Source: a virus. From it: a stretch of 28,415 nucleotides of DNA. The notes under the pieces are model-generated. The model worked only from the letters and a program-made list of their open reading frames with translations. It made no database searches and had not been told where the DNA came from. The position numbers and the translations under genes were made by a program. Of the stretch, positions 13,135 to 21,966 are shown in pieces; the first letter of the stretch is position 1, and each line of letters begins with the position of its first letter. The stretch is from IMG/VR virus record IMGVR_UViG_3300005293_000049, positions 1 through 28,415 of that record; one strand, written 5' to 3'.

Positions 13135-14361
13135 ATGCCAGCTTTGACAGTATTTCAGATGCGTCGTGGTACCGCTGCTCAGTGGACCACACAAAACCCG
13201 ACTCTTGGGTCGGCAGAACCGGGCTATGAGACGGACACAGGGGACTTCAAGCTTGGCGATGGAATCCTGTCTTGGTCGGCTCTCCCCTACGTAGGCGCTG
13301 ATAAGGCACTAGCAGGACATACGCACCTTGCTAGTCAGATCTCGGATTCGACGGCTACTGGTCGATCGGTCCTTACTGCATCCTCGGCAGCAAATGCACG
13401 AGCCGCTATTGGTGCAGGAACATCAGATCTCGTACTTGGTAGTACTGCAGGAACCGCTAAAGCTGGCAACTGGGTACCATCATTCTCCGAAGTCACCGGT
13501 ATTCTGGGTACCAACCAGCTTCCTCCGTTGGCTATCAACCAGCCTACGCCGGTTGCAAGTCAGGCAGCTATGCTTGCCTTGGTTGCTCAGCGTGGTGACG
13601 TTGCGATTCGGACGGATATTGGGAAGACCTTCATCCTCGCCACCGACAATCCGGGCACAATTGGCGACTGGCTCGAACTCATCGGTACCAGCGATGTAGT
13701 ATCTGTAGCTGGTAAGACTGGTGCGGTAACGCTTGCTAAAGCAGACGTAGGACTCTCCAACGTTGACAATACGTCGGATGCAGCAAAGCCGATTTCCACT
13801 GCCACGGCAACCGCTCTCGCCGGCAAGGAAGATACCATTGCGGTAGGAACTGTCTCCCAGTACTTGAAGGGTGACAAGACTTGGGCCACGCTAGATAAGA
13901 CTGCCGTTGGTCTCAGCAACGTCGACAACACGTCTGATGCCAACAAGCCGGTCTCTTCCGCAACCAACACGGCACTTGCGGCCAAGGCTCCGCTTGCTTC
14001 TCCGACTTTCACGGGTACGGTTACGCTTCCGGCAACCACCAATGGACTCACGAAGTCCAACGTTGGTCTATCTAGCGTTGACAACACCTCGGACGTCGGT
14101 AAGCCGGTCTCTACTGCTCAGCAGACTGCACTCAACCTCAAAGCCAACCTTGCTTCGCCTACCTTCACGGGTACTGTGGTCCTTCCATCGACCACTAACG
14201 GTCTGAGCAAGACAAACGTTGGTCTGACCAACGTGGACAACACGTCCGATGCGGCAAAGCCGATTTCCACCGCCACAGCGACTGCTCTGGCAGGAAAAGC
14301 AGCCTCATCGCACACCCACACCACGAACGACATCACCACCATTGATGGAGGTACTCCTTAA
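13135..14361 (+). CDS. Tail fibre with N-terminal attachment domain and about 52-residue repeats
   Basis: A 408-residue protein starting at ATG 13135 behind AAAGGA. Residues 1-55 are an attachment-type domain (QMRRGTAAQWTTQNPTLG...GYETDTGDFKLGDG...WSALPY), shared with the next gene. The middle has AGHTHLASQISD. The C-terminal half carries four copies of VGLxNVDNTSDxxKPxSxA at residues 205, 258, 310 and 362. The last two intervals include SPTFTGTV and ATTNGL; this repeat type is typical of phage fibre shafts. The end is THTTNDITTIDGGTP. Repeats at 13780 and 14250 are nearly identical in DNA, so recombination could change shaft length. The next start overlaps as TAATG. Confidence 0.88.
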   Translation: MPALTVFQMRRGTAAQWTTQNPTLGSAEPGYETDTGDFKLGDGILSWSALPYVGADKALAGHTHLASQISDSTATGRSVLTASSAANARAAIGAGTSDLVLGSTAGTAKAGNWVPSFSEVTGILGTNQLPPLAINQPTPVASQAAMLALVAQRGDVAIRTDIGKTFILATDNPGTIGDWLELIGTSDVVSVAGKTGAVTLAKADVGLSNVDNTSDAAKPISTATATALAGKEDTIAVGTVSQYLKGDKTWATLDKTAVGLSNVDNTSDANKPVSSATNTALAAKAPLASPTFTGTVTLPATTNGLTKSNVGLSSVDNTSDVGKPVSTAQQTALNLKANLASPTFTGTVVLPSTTNGLSKTNVGLTNVDNTSDAAKPISTATATALAGKAASSHTHTTNDITTIDGGTP

Positions 14362-16511
14362 TGACTAAAATTCAAGTTCGTCGCGGCTCCTCAGCACAGT
14401 GGGCAGCCAGCGCGAACCCCATCCTCTCAGCTGGAGAGGAGGGATATGACACTACGGTAAAAGACAGTAAGATCGGCGATGGTGTAACGACATGGGCGCA
14501 GCTTCCATTCAGGAAGTCGGGCAAATATGCATGGGTTGAAGATTACTTCCCAGCTAACCGTGTTCCGGGCACCACTGATGACCGTGCGGCTTTTGAAGCT
14601 GCACGAGCTACAGGTAAATTCGTTCGAGCTGGGGAAACGACCTTCCATATCAGCCGTAGTCCTGACTGGGGCGACAATGCTCGCTTCAAGGGTGCTGGTA
14701 AAGGTAAAACCATCATCAAGCTGCTGGACACCGCAGTGCAAACCGCAGATGTCTGGTCGAATGCTAGCCTCACGGGTACAGTTCAGGGATATTTCTCGGA
14801 CTTCACTCTTGATGGTAACTGCACGCGTCAGGGTGGTTTCGCTGATGGTGGCGGAGGCTCACAGGGGTCCTGCTTGGTTCTTAGGAATGTGAATCATTTC
14901 TATGTCGACCGAGTAGAAGCTATCAACCCCAACCAGCACTGCTTTGACGTTACTCGTGGCAGCCTGCAGTATGCCTATGGTGGCGATGGTGTGCTCGCAA
15001 GCCTCCGTTCTGAGAATGTATATTTCAATCAGGTTCAGGGTTCTAACTTTGGCGACGATGGATTTACCACTCACAGCTCGGACTTCGTACACGTATCGAA
15101 CTCGGTATTCTTCAACCCTCGTAACCGTGGCAACTGTAACGGCATCGAGTTTGATGGCGATAGCCGCTTCTGCACCTCGACGAATAACCGAACCTTCAAC
15201 TGCTATGCCGGCATTGAAATCAAGGGTCATGGTTCGGAAAGTGCTGCACAGGGTATCACTATCAACGGTCACATCGACACCGGTAGTGTTCGCTCGTACA
15301 ACTTCCGCCACATCGGTTTCCACAGTGGTGCAGAGCCCGTCTCTGTATCTGCTAGGGACATCACGGCTACGAACCTCGTATCCATCTGGCCGAACAACGA
15401 TGCGGGATTCCAAGATGACGCTACCCCAAGAGCGCTTGCGATCAGTGCATATCACAACGTCACGATTGCTGGATTCACAGCTATTGGTCGCGGTGATTAC
15501 GATGACAATACCATCGCCATCTCGGTGCAGTATCGTGCTCGAAACATCAGCATCACAGGCATCAACATTCGAAACTTCTTGGGCGCCTTTGCCGATATCT
15601 CCATTACAACCGGAGACGTCGTAACTATTGGCGGTAACATCGAATACTCGGCTGATCGAGCCTTGTATGTTGGATCGAATGTTGAAACGGTCAACCTTGT
15701 AGGGTTCAATGCAACAGCACCTCTCGTAGGTGCTCAGCATGGACTTGATCTCTACAGCGAAATCTCTGCGAATGCTGTTCAGGAATCCTATGGTGTTAGT
15801 CTACGTGGCTATCCCAATCAGGTTCGGGCAGGCGGCATCAACTACACTTCATGGGCTCTGTTCATGAGGCGTATTCGGGACATTCCGGCAGGGATTACAC
15901 GACTCATCGATCTGCCGCCGGAGTATACGTACTACGGCAGCTCTACGGTGATGAACACGATCACAGACCACCCGAGTATCGGTGGTGCGGCCATCATTGA
16001 ACATTCCGATGTCAGTGATGTCTTCAAGCAGACGGTTACCCGTAACACTACGGGTGCTACGCTTCAGGCTCAGGCTTGGCGCATCTGTTACACCAACCTC
16101 ACTAATGGTCCATGGAACCGAGTGGTTCTGGCAAGTGACGTAGCAGTTAGCGATACAGGCTTCCGAAACATCGGTGGCGCTGCCGCAATGACTGCTGGGT
16201 GGGTAAGTTATGCAGAAGACATCATCTTGGCTCGTGAGGGGAACATTGTTCACTTCTCCGCGAAGGTTGATAGCACGGCAGCTACGGCTGACGGCTTCAT
16301 GACTCTCCCGCTTGGGTTCCGTCCGGATTGCCCGGACTGGTTCCCGCTAGCAACGTACAACTCAGTAGGTACTGGACGATGGGGGCGTGTCTCACCTGCG
16401 GGTGTTGTTTCGTGCTCACGACCAGCGCCGCTTGGCTGGCACTATGTTGCCGGAACGTGGAAGACGCGAGATGCGTGGCCCACCGTACTCCCCGGAGTAG
16501 CACGACCGTAA
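14361..16511 (+). CDS. Tailspike with pectate-lyase-like beta-helix
   Basis: A 716-residue protein whose start overlaps the fibre stop (TAATG). Residues 1-50 repeat the attachment domain of the fibre (IQVRRGSSAQWAASANPILS...KIGDGVTTWAQLPF). From about residue 70, DRAAFEAARATGKFVRAG... and FKGAGKGKTIIKLLD are the entry cap of right-handed parallel beta-helix proteins of the pectate-lyase-3 type. The helix continues with many Asn-rich turns (YFNQVQGSNFGDDGFTTHSSDFVHVSNS) to about residue 450. The C-terminal part (RITDL, TWRIC...W) resembles the terminal domains of fibre proteins. It probably binds or cuts a surface polysaccharide. Which sugar is cut, or whether it is catalytic, cannot be told from sequence. 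Confidence 0.85.
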   Translation: MTKIQVRRGSSAQWAASANPILSAGEEGYDTTVKDSKIGDGVTTWAQLPFRKSGKYAWVEDYFPANRVPGTTDDRAAFEAARATGKFVRAGETTFHISRSPDWGDNARFKGAGKGKTIIKLLDTAVQTADVWSNASLTGTVQGYFSDFTLDGNCTRQGGFADGGGGSQGSCLVLRNVNHFYVDRVEAINPNQHCFDVTRGSLQYAYGGDGVLASLRSENVYFNQVQGSNFGDDGFTTHSSDFVHVSNSVFFNPRNRGNCNGIEFDGDSRFCTSTNNRTFNCYAGIEIKGHGSESAAQGITINGHIDTGSVRSYNFRHIGFHSGAEPVSVSARDITATNLVSIWPNNDAGFQDDATPRALAISAYHNVTIAGFTAIGRGDYDDNTIAISVQYRARNISITGINIRNFLGAFADISITTGDVVTIGGNIEYSADRALYVGSNVETVNLVGFNATAPLVGAQHGLDLYSEISANAVQESYGVSLRGYPNQVRAGGINYTSWALFMRRIRDIPAGITRLIDLPPEYTYYGSSTVMNTITDHPSIGGAAIIEHSDVSDVFKQTVTRNTTGATLQAQAWRICYTNLTNGPWNRVVLASDVAVSDTGFRNIGGAAAMTAGWVSYAEDIILAREGNIVHFSAKVDSTAATADGFMTLPLGFRPDCPDWFPLATYNSVGTGRWGRVSPAGVVSCSRPAPLGWHYVAGTWKTRDAWPTVLPGVARP

Positions 16512-16525
16512 CCATCAAAATAGGA

Positions 16526-16579
16526 GTTAAAGGAGCCGTTATGTCTGGATTTAAGATCGAGTCTAGCGGCTCCTTTAAC
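16526..16579 (+). promoter_or_regulatory. Long hairpin masking the ribosome site and start of the gp10-like gene
   Basis: GTTAAAGGAGCCG (16526-16538) is the exact reverse complement of 16567-16579. The stem extends by a G-U (16539/16566), T-A (16540/16565) and A-T (16541/16564), so even the A of the ATG at 16541 is paired. The Shine-Dalgarno AAAGGAG is buried; the loop is 22 bases. No T-run follows, so this is not an intrinsic terminator. The previous gene stops at 16511, 14 bases before the stem. A control element for translation of 16541 and, by coupling, the tape measure is the simplest reading. Confidence 0.75.
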
Positions 16580-16927
16580 AACCTTGAGCGTTATCTTTCG
16601 GCTATGTCTAAAGGTGACGTATTTTCTTCGCTGGAACAGTATGCCCGCGAAGGGGTCTCGGCACTTTCCAAAGCAACCCCTTTGGAAACTGGCGAAACTA
16701 GAAACTCTTGGAGCTATGTAGTTAAAAAGACCCGAGGGTCATACACGATAACGTGGACTAACGACCACAAAACTGCTGGTGGCGATCCCATTGCAATCAT
16801 GCTGCAGTTTGGCCATGGCACTGGTACGGGCGGTTATGTTCAGGGTAGAGATTACATCAACCCCGCAATGAAACCCGTATTCGATAAGATTGCAGACAAG
16901 GCTTGGAAGGCGGTGACCTCTGCATGA
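16541..16927 (+). CDS. HK97 gp10-like neck/tail-completion protein
   Basis: A 128-residue protein from ATG 16541. It matches the HK97 gp10 family of head-tail joining proteins: ALSKATPLETGETRNSWSY (about 42-60), TITWTNDHK, IAIMLQFGHGTGTGGYVQGR, DYINPAMKPVFDKIADKAW at the end. The conserved GHGTG-GYVxGRDYINP block is diagnostic. In related phages this gene stands between head-closure and tail-terminator genes. Here it lies alone, directly upstream of the tape measure and after the spike genes. Its stop overlaps the tape-measure start (ATGA), so both are probably translated together under the preceding hairpin. Confidence 0.85.
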   Translation: MSGFKIESSGSFNNLERYLSAMSKGDVFSSLEQYAREGVSALSKATPLETGETRNSWSYVVKKTRGSYTITWTNDHKTAGGDPIAIMLQFGHGTGTGGYVQGRDYINPAMKPVFDKIADKAWKAVTSA

Positions 16928-19900
16928 GTAGTAGCATTGACGAGAGAATCGTCTCAATCAAGTTCAACAACAGCCAGTTTGAGGCTGGTATTCGAACGAC
17001 AATGACCTCGTTGGATGGACTCAAGAAGAGTCTGAACTTCTCGGCGGCAATCACAGCACTCGGCAATCTCGATGCTGCTGGTAAAAAAGTCAACATGAAG
17101 CTCGATAACACGGGCTTTGATGCAAGTGTTAAGAACGTCGTGGACTCATCGAACAGGTTGAAGACCAGCCTCAAGTTCGATGGAGTAACCAAAGGACTCA
17201 ACGATCTCGATGCCGCGGGTAAGAAGGTCAACCTAAAGCTTGACGCGGCAGGCTTCCAAGCAGGCGCTAAAGCTGTTGTAGATGCCGCAACCACGATCAA
17301 GCAGAACTTGAACTTTGAGTCTGCTCAGCGTGGGATCGGTAACCTTAAGTCTTCTGTCCAGAACTTCTCATTCCAGAGTCTCATCACTGGGTCTCAGAAT
17401 GCCATGCGGAGTCTTGGAGAGCTTGACCTCGCAGGTAAAGCAGTAAACTTCCTACCCATATCTGAGGGTGCTGATCGAGCACACCAGAGCATTAGCGCTA
17501 TGTCTGTGGCGGGTATTGCAGCACTTGCGGGTCTCGCATTTAAGGCTGCTTCGGTAGGTGCCGACATGGCTAAGTCGCTCTTCATCGATCCGGCTAAGTC
17601 TGGTCTGGCTGAATACGAATTGAACCTTGGTTCAATTCAGACGATCATGGCTAACACCCAGAGTAAGGGTTCAACACTCACCGACGTCAACGGCGCCCTT
17701 GATGAGTTGAATGCATATTCCGATAAGACCATCTACAACTTTGCTGAAATGGCCAAGAACATTGGTACATTCACCTCGGCTGGCGTAGGTCTGAAGGATT
17801 CAACTACCGCCATCAAGGGTATTGCAAACCTTGCCGCACTGTCTGGCTCAAACTCTGAGCAGGCTTCTAGTGCCATGTACCAGCTCTCACAGGCCATGTC
17901 CACAGGTAGCGTAAAGCTTCAGGACTGGAACTCTGTTGTCAACGCTGGTATGGGTGGTGAAGTCTTCCAGAATGCACTTAAGGAGACTGCTAAGAATCAA
18001 GGCACGAACGTTGATGCGCTGATTGCAAAGCACGGTAGCTTCCGAGACTCGCTGACCTCCGGCTGGGTCACCGATAAGGTTATGCTGGAAACTCTTTCTA
18101 AGATGACTGGCGACCTTACCGATGAGCAGCTTCGGGCAATGGGTTACAACGATGAGCAGATCAAGGGCATTCAAGCAATGGCCGTGACTGCTAGTGATGC
18201 TGCTACGAAGATCAAAACCTTCTCACAGCTCACTGGAACTCTGACTGAAATCACTGGCTCAGGTTGGGCGCAGTCGTGGAAGTACATCCTCGGTGACTTT
18301 GAACAGGCTAAGGTCATGTGGACCAGCATCTACAAAGTCATCGGCGGAATGGTTCAGGGTACGGCAGATGCTCGAAACAAGATGCTTCGGGAATGGAATG
18401 AAGCTGGCGGTCGTCAAGAGATGATCTGGGCTGTCGGCAATGCGTTCCGCGCACTTGTCGGTGTCCTCAAACCTGTACAGGAAGCCTTTAGAGAGGTCTT
18501 CCCACCAACTACAGGGCAGCAATTGTTCGAGATCACTAAGGCTATTCGCATCTTCACGGAAGCACTCCTTCCAAATGAGCATGTCGTTGGCCTGATCAAG
18601 AACACGTTCAAGCTCTTCTTCACAGTCATCAAAATAGGAGTAGACATTATCAAGGGGGCACTCTCAGTAGTGTTCGCCTTCTTCAAGGCCTTTGCTACTG
18701 GTGGTGATTCTATCTCCGGAAGCATGAAGCCCATAACGGATGCTCTTGCAGCCATCACGAAGAGTCTTCAGGAATCTAAGATTGTTGAGAAGTTCTTTGC
18801 TGCATTGGCAACCGCGGCTACAACCTTGGGTAATGTTCTCCGAACGATGGTTGGCTTTGTCGTTAACGTCGGGCTTGCGCTCTACAACATCATTGCCGGC
18901 ATCGTTGGCGCTATCAGCTGGTTCGGTCTCATTGAGTTTGCTTTGGATGCTGCTAATGGAGCATTCCGAACTTTCGGTGAGATGATTCAGTTTGTACTTA
19001 CCTATATCGACAACCTTGGCGTCGCTCTTCGTGAGGGGGCTAAGGCTTTCGTTAAGGGCGGTATTAGCGCAGCTATCGATGCCTTCCAGAACAGCCTGAC
19101 TGCTATGGGTGATGTTGGTGAGATCGTGCTCACGCGCATCGAAGCTAGGCTTGCATCCATTCGTCGCTTTGCGGATCGTCTGGCTAGGGCTTGGGATCAG
19201 GTCATGGCAGTTCTTGGTCGTGTATGGGAAAAGATGCTTCCTCTTCGTGAGGCAGTAGCGGACCTGTTTGCAGACCTCAGTAATGAACTGAAGAACGTCT
19301 TCACCAACGTCAACTTCAATGACACGCTGGACATGGTTAACACTGGGCTTCTCGCAGGTCTTGTGCTGCTCTTCCGTAACACGTTCAAGAAGATGCTTGG
19401 TATGGGCGATGGGGTAAAGGAAGGTCTTCTGGCAAACCTTGATACGGCCTTCGAGTCGATCAATGGCGTGCTTGAAGGTCTTACTGGAACGCTTGAAGCT
19501 ATGCAGCAGAACTTGAAGGCTGACACGCTGATGAAGATTGCTATGGCTATCGGTATCCTTGCGATATCTGTGGTCGCACTGTCTTTGATCGACTCCGGCA
19601 AACTGACAAAGGCGCTTGTGGCTATCGGCGTGATGGTGGTTATTCTCACCAAAGCGATGGAAGCATTGGACAAGATATCTATCGGGTCTGGCTTCCTAAA
19701 GATTCCATTCATTGCTGCGGCTATGATTCTGTTGGCGATCGCACTTGCTATTCTCGTTATTCCAGTAACACAGCTATCACAGCTTAGTTGGAATGAGCTT
19801 ATCAAGGGTCTCGTAGGAACTATCGCATTGATGGTCGGCCTGTCTAAGGCTGCTGAGTCAATGTCGGCAAACCCTGCGGACCTTATTGCAACAGGCGTAG

Positions 19901-21951
19901 GCCTTATTGCGGTAGCGATTGCCATCAAGATCCTTGCTAGTGCTGTGAAGGATATCTCTGAGCTTAGCTTCGGAGCTATGATTCAGGGTCTTCTCGGTGT
20001 TGGAGCGCTGCTCACAGCACTCGCCATATTCAACAACATGACCAAGGTTAACAAGGGTTCCTTTGCTTCGGCAGCGGGCTTTATTCTCCTAGGTATCGCG
20101 CTGAAGATCATGGCTAGTGCTCTAGGCGACTTTGCCGCAATGGATACTGCTTCGCTTATTCAGGGCATGGGTGTTCTAGCTATTGTGCTTGCACTCATGT
20201 CTCGGTTCAGCAACACGATCAAGCCTGCGGATATCATGCAATCAGCAGCTGCGATGATCCTTCTAGCCTTCGCCATGAAAATCATGGCTAGTGCTATTGG
20301 TGATCTAGGCAGTATGCGATGGCAAGATCTTGCGCAAGGCATTGTCGTGATGGTTGTAGCACTGGATGCGATGAGTAAGGCGATGGCACGAGTACCTCCA
20401 AACATGCTCACGTCAGCGATAGGCTTCATGGCTGTTGCTGCTGCGATGAAGGTTCTAGCCTCAGCTCTACAGGACTTCGGCGGAATGTCGTGGGAAGAAA
20501 TTGCTAAGGGTCTTACGGTTCTGGCGGCTTCTCTCTTGCTCATTTCCGTAGCCCTGATTGCCATGGAGGGGACCTTGACTGGTGCTGCCGCAATCCTGAT
20601 CGTAGCGGTTGCGCTGGGCATTCTTGCACCCGTGCTTGAACGCTTTGGACAGATGTCTTGGGAAGAGATGCTTCACGGCTTTGCTGCCTTGGCCGGTATC
20701 TTCGTCATATTCGGTCTTGCCGGATTGGTGTTGGCGCCTATCGTTCCCATTCTGTTTGCTCTAGGTATCGCTATGGCAATGCTCGGTATCGGACTCTTCG
20801 GAGTTGGTATGGGTACAGTCCTATTTGCCGCTGGCATGGTGGCTATGGCTACCGCAGTCGTAGTTGCTGGGCCAATTCTAGTAGCCTTCGTTGCTAGCCT
20901 GCTAGCTTTGATTCCACTGGCATTGGCTGAGTTCGGTAAGGGCGTAGTCGCCTTTGCAGATGTTATTGGTGGGGCAATGCCGACGTTCTTGAACGCCTTC
21001 GTTGCACTGTTGACAACACTGCTTACGGCAGTCACTATCGTATTCCCGCAAATCATGTCAACGCTCTGGATGGTCATCGTAGGCCTTGTTGATTTGGTGG
21101 TTCGAGCTGTTCCGCTGTTCGTCGATGCTGGTATGAAAATCATCATCGGCATCTGGACAGGTATCGGAAACAACATGGGTAAACTCGTAGATGCGGCCGT
21201 CAAGGTTGTGACTGAGTTCATCGATGGTATCGCTCGAAATATCGGCAAGATCATCGACTCTGGTGTGAACCTCATCATCAAGTTCGTTGAAGGTCTTGCT
21301 CGATCCGTTCGTGAAAACTCGGATCGAATGAGTGACGCAGGGTACGACCTTGCTAAGGCGATCATCGACGGTATGGTCAACGGCATTGCCAAGGGTGTTG
21401 GGCGTGTTATCGAAGGTGCTAAGAATATGGCCAACGACGCACTCAACGCTGCTAAGAACCTCTTGGGGATTAAATCTCCTTCTCGAGAGTTCTTCGCAAT
21501 TGGTAAGTTCGTAGACATGGGCTTCGCCAACGGTGTCGATAAGTATGCACATCTCGGTGTGAACTCCATCGAAGGAATGGGTACGACTGCTATGGGAGTG
21601 CTCAAGAAGACGATGGCAAATATCGGTACTGCTGCGGTAGCAGTCATGGACGTATCTCCGACGATTCGACCAGTGCTGGATCTTTCAGCAATTAAGCGAG
21701 ACTCCGGTCTTGTAGCAGGAATGCTTGGAGTCCCAAGTTTGGCTGTAAGTGGCACGTACGATAAGGCGGCAACGCTAGCAGTGCAGGCACGAGCTAACAA
21801 GGACACCCAAGTTGCAGCACCTGAGGGAGCGGTTACTCCTTCAACAGGCGATACAATCACATTCATCCAGAACAACTCTTCGCCAAAGGCTTTGTCCAGA
21901 GGAGAGATCTATCGTCAAACCAAGAACCAGTTGTCCGTAGTTAAAAAATAA
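16924..21951 (+). CDS. Tape measure protein
   Basis: 1675 residues from ATG 16924 (ATGA overlap), the largest gene. The N-terminus (SIDERIVSIKFNNSQFEAGI) is the usual tape-measure opening. At about residues 30-135 a segment LNDLDAAGKKVNxKLDxxGFxA is repeated at least twice. After a long helical region with typical LGSIQTIMANTQSKG and GMGGEVFQNAL, residues about 870-1275 are very hydrophobic. They are made of seven units anchored on KILASA-like blocks followed by a MSWEExxxGL helix. The C-terminus has LLGIKSPSREFFAIGKFVDMGF, a hallmark. At 1.5 angstrom per residue this would suit a tail near 250 nm. No lytic domain was recognised. Confidence 0.95.
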   Translation: MSSSIDERIVSIKFNNSQFEAGIRTTMTSLDGLKKSLNFSAAITALGNLDAAGKKVNMKLDNTGFDASVKNVVDSSNRLKTSLKFDGVTKGLNDLDAAGKKVNLKLDAAGFQAGAKAVVDAATTIKQNLNFESAQRGIGNLKSSVQNFSFQSLITGSQNAMRSLGELDLAGKAVNFLPISEGADRAHQSISAMSVAGIAALAGLAFKAASVGADMAKSLFIDPAKSGLAEYELNLGSIQTIMANTQSKGSTLTDVNGALDELNAYSDKTIYNFAEMAKNIGTFTSAGVGLKDSTTAIKGIANLAALSGSNSEQASSAMYQLSQAMSTGSVKLQDWNSVVNAGMGGEVFQNALKETAKNQGTNVDALIAKHGSFRDSLTSGWVTDKVMLETLSKMTGDLTDEQLRAMGYNDEQIKGIQAMAVTASDAATKIKTFSQLTGTLTEITGSGWAQSWKYILGDFEQAKVMWTSIYKVIGGMVQGTADARNKMLREWNEAGGRQEMIWAVGNAFRALVGVLKPVQEAFREVFPPTTGQQLFEITKAIRIFTEALLPNEHVVGLIKNTFKLFFTVIKIGVDIIKGALSVVFAFFKAFATGGDSISGSMKPITDALAAITKSLQESKIVEKFFAALATAATTLGNVLRTMVGFVVNVGLALYNIIAGIVGAISWFGLIEFALDAANGAFRTFGEMIQFVLTYIDNLGVALREGAKAFVKGGISAAIDAFQNSLTAMGDVGEIVLTRIEARLASIRRFADRLARAWDQVMAVLGRVWEKMLPLREAVADLFADLSNELKNVFTNVNFNDTLDMVNTGLLAGLVLLFRNTFKKMLGMGDGVKEGLLANLDTAFESINGVLEGLTGTLEAMQQNLKADTLMKIAMAIGILAISVVALSLIDSGKLTKALVAIGVMVVILTKAMEALDKISIGSGFLKIPFIAAAMILLAIALAILVIPVTQLSQLSWNELIKGLVGTIALMVGLSKAAESMSANPADLIATGVGLIAVAIAIKILASAVKDISELSFGAMIQGLLGVGALLTALAIFNNMTKVNKGSFASAAGFILLGIALKIMASALGDFAAMDTASLIQGMGVLAIVLALMSRFSNTIKPADIMQSAAAMILLAFAMKIMASAIGDLGSMRWQDLAQGIVVMVVALDAMSKAMARVPPNMLTSAIGFMAVAAAMKVLASALQDFGGMSWEEIAKGLTVLAASLLLISVALIAMEGTLTGAAAILIVAVALGILAPVLERFGQMSWEEMLHGFAALAGIFVIFGLAGLVLAPIVPILFALGIAMAMLGIGLFGVGMGTVLFAAGMVAMATAVVVAGPILVAFVASLLALIPLALAEFGKGVVAFADVIGGAMPTFLNAFVALLTTLLTAVTIVFPQIMSTLWMVIVGLVDLVVRAVPLFVDAGMKIIIGIWTGIGNNMGKLVDAAVKVVTEFIDGIARNIGKIIDSGVNLIIKFVEGLARSVRENSDRMSDAGYDLAKAIIDGMVNGIAKGVGRVIEGAKNMANDALNAAKNLLGIKSPSREFFAIGKFVDMGFANGVDKYAHLGVNSIEGMGTTAMGVLKKTMANIGTAAVAVMDVSPTIRPVLDLSAIKRDSGLVAGMLGVPSLAVSGTYDKAATLAVQARANKDTQVAAPEGAVTPSTGDTITFIQNNSSPKALSRGEIYRQTKNQLSVVKK

Positions 21952-21966
21952 GAAGGAGCACTAAGT

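Noticed and set aside
13135-16511. Diversity-generating retroelement acting on the fibre or spike
   Set aside because: The attachment domain recalls tropism proteins, but there is no reverse transcriptase and no template/variable repeat pair in the window.
20673-21875. 400-codon minus-strand frame opposite the tape measure
   Set aside because: The protein is a monotonous Ala/Thr/Ile/Pro composition, typical of the antisense of a repetitive hydrophobic gene.
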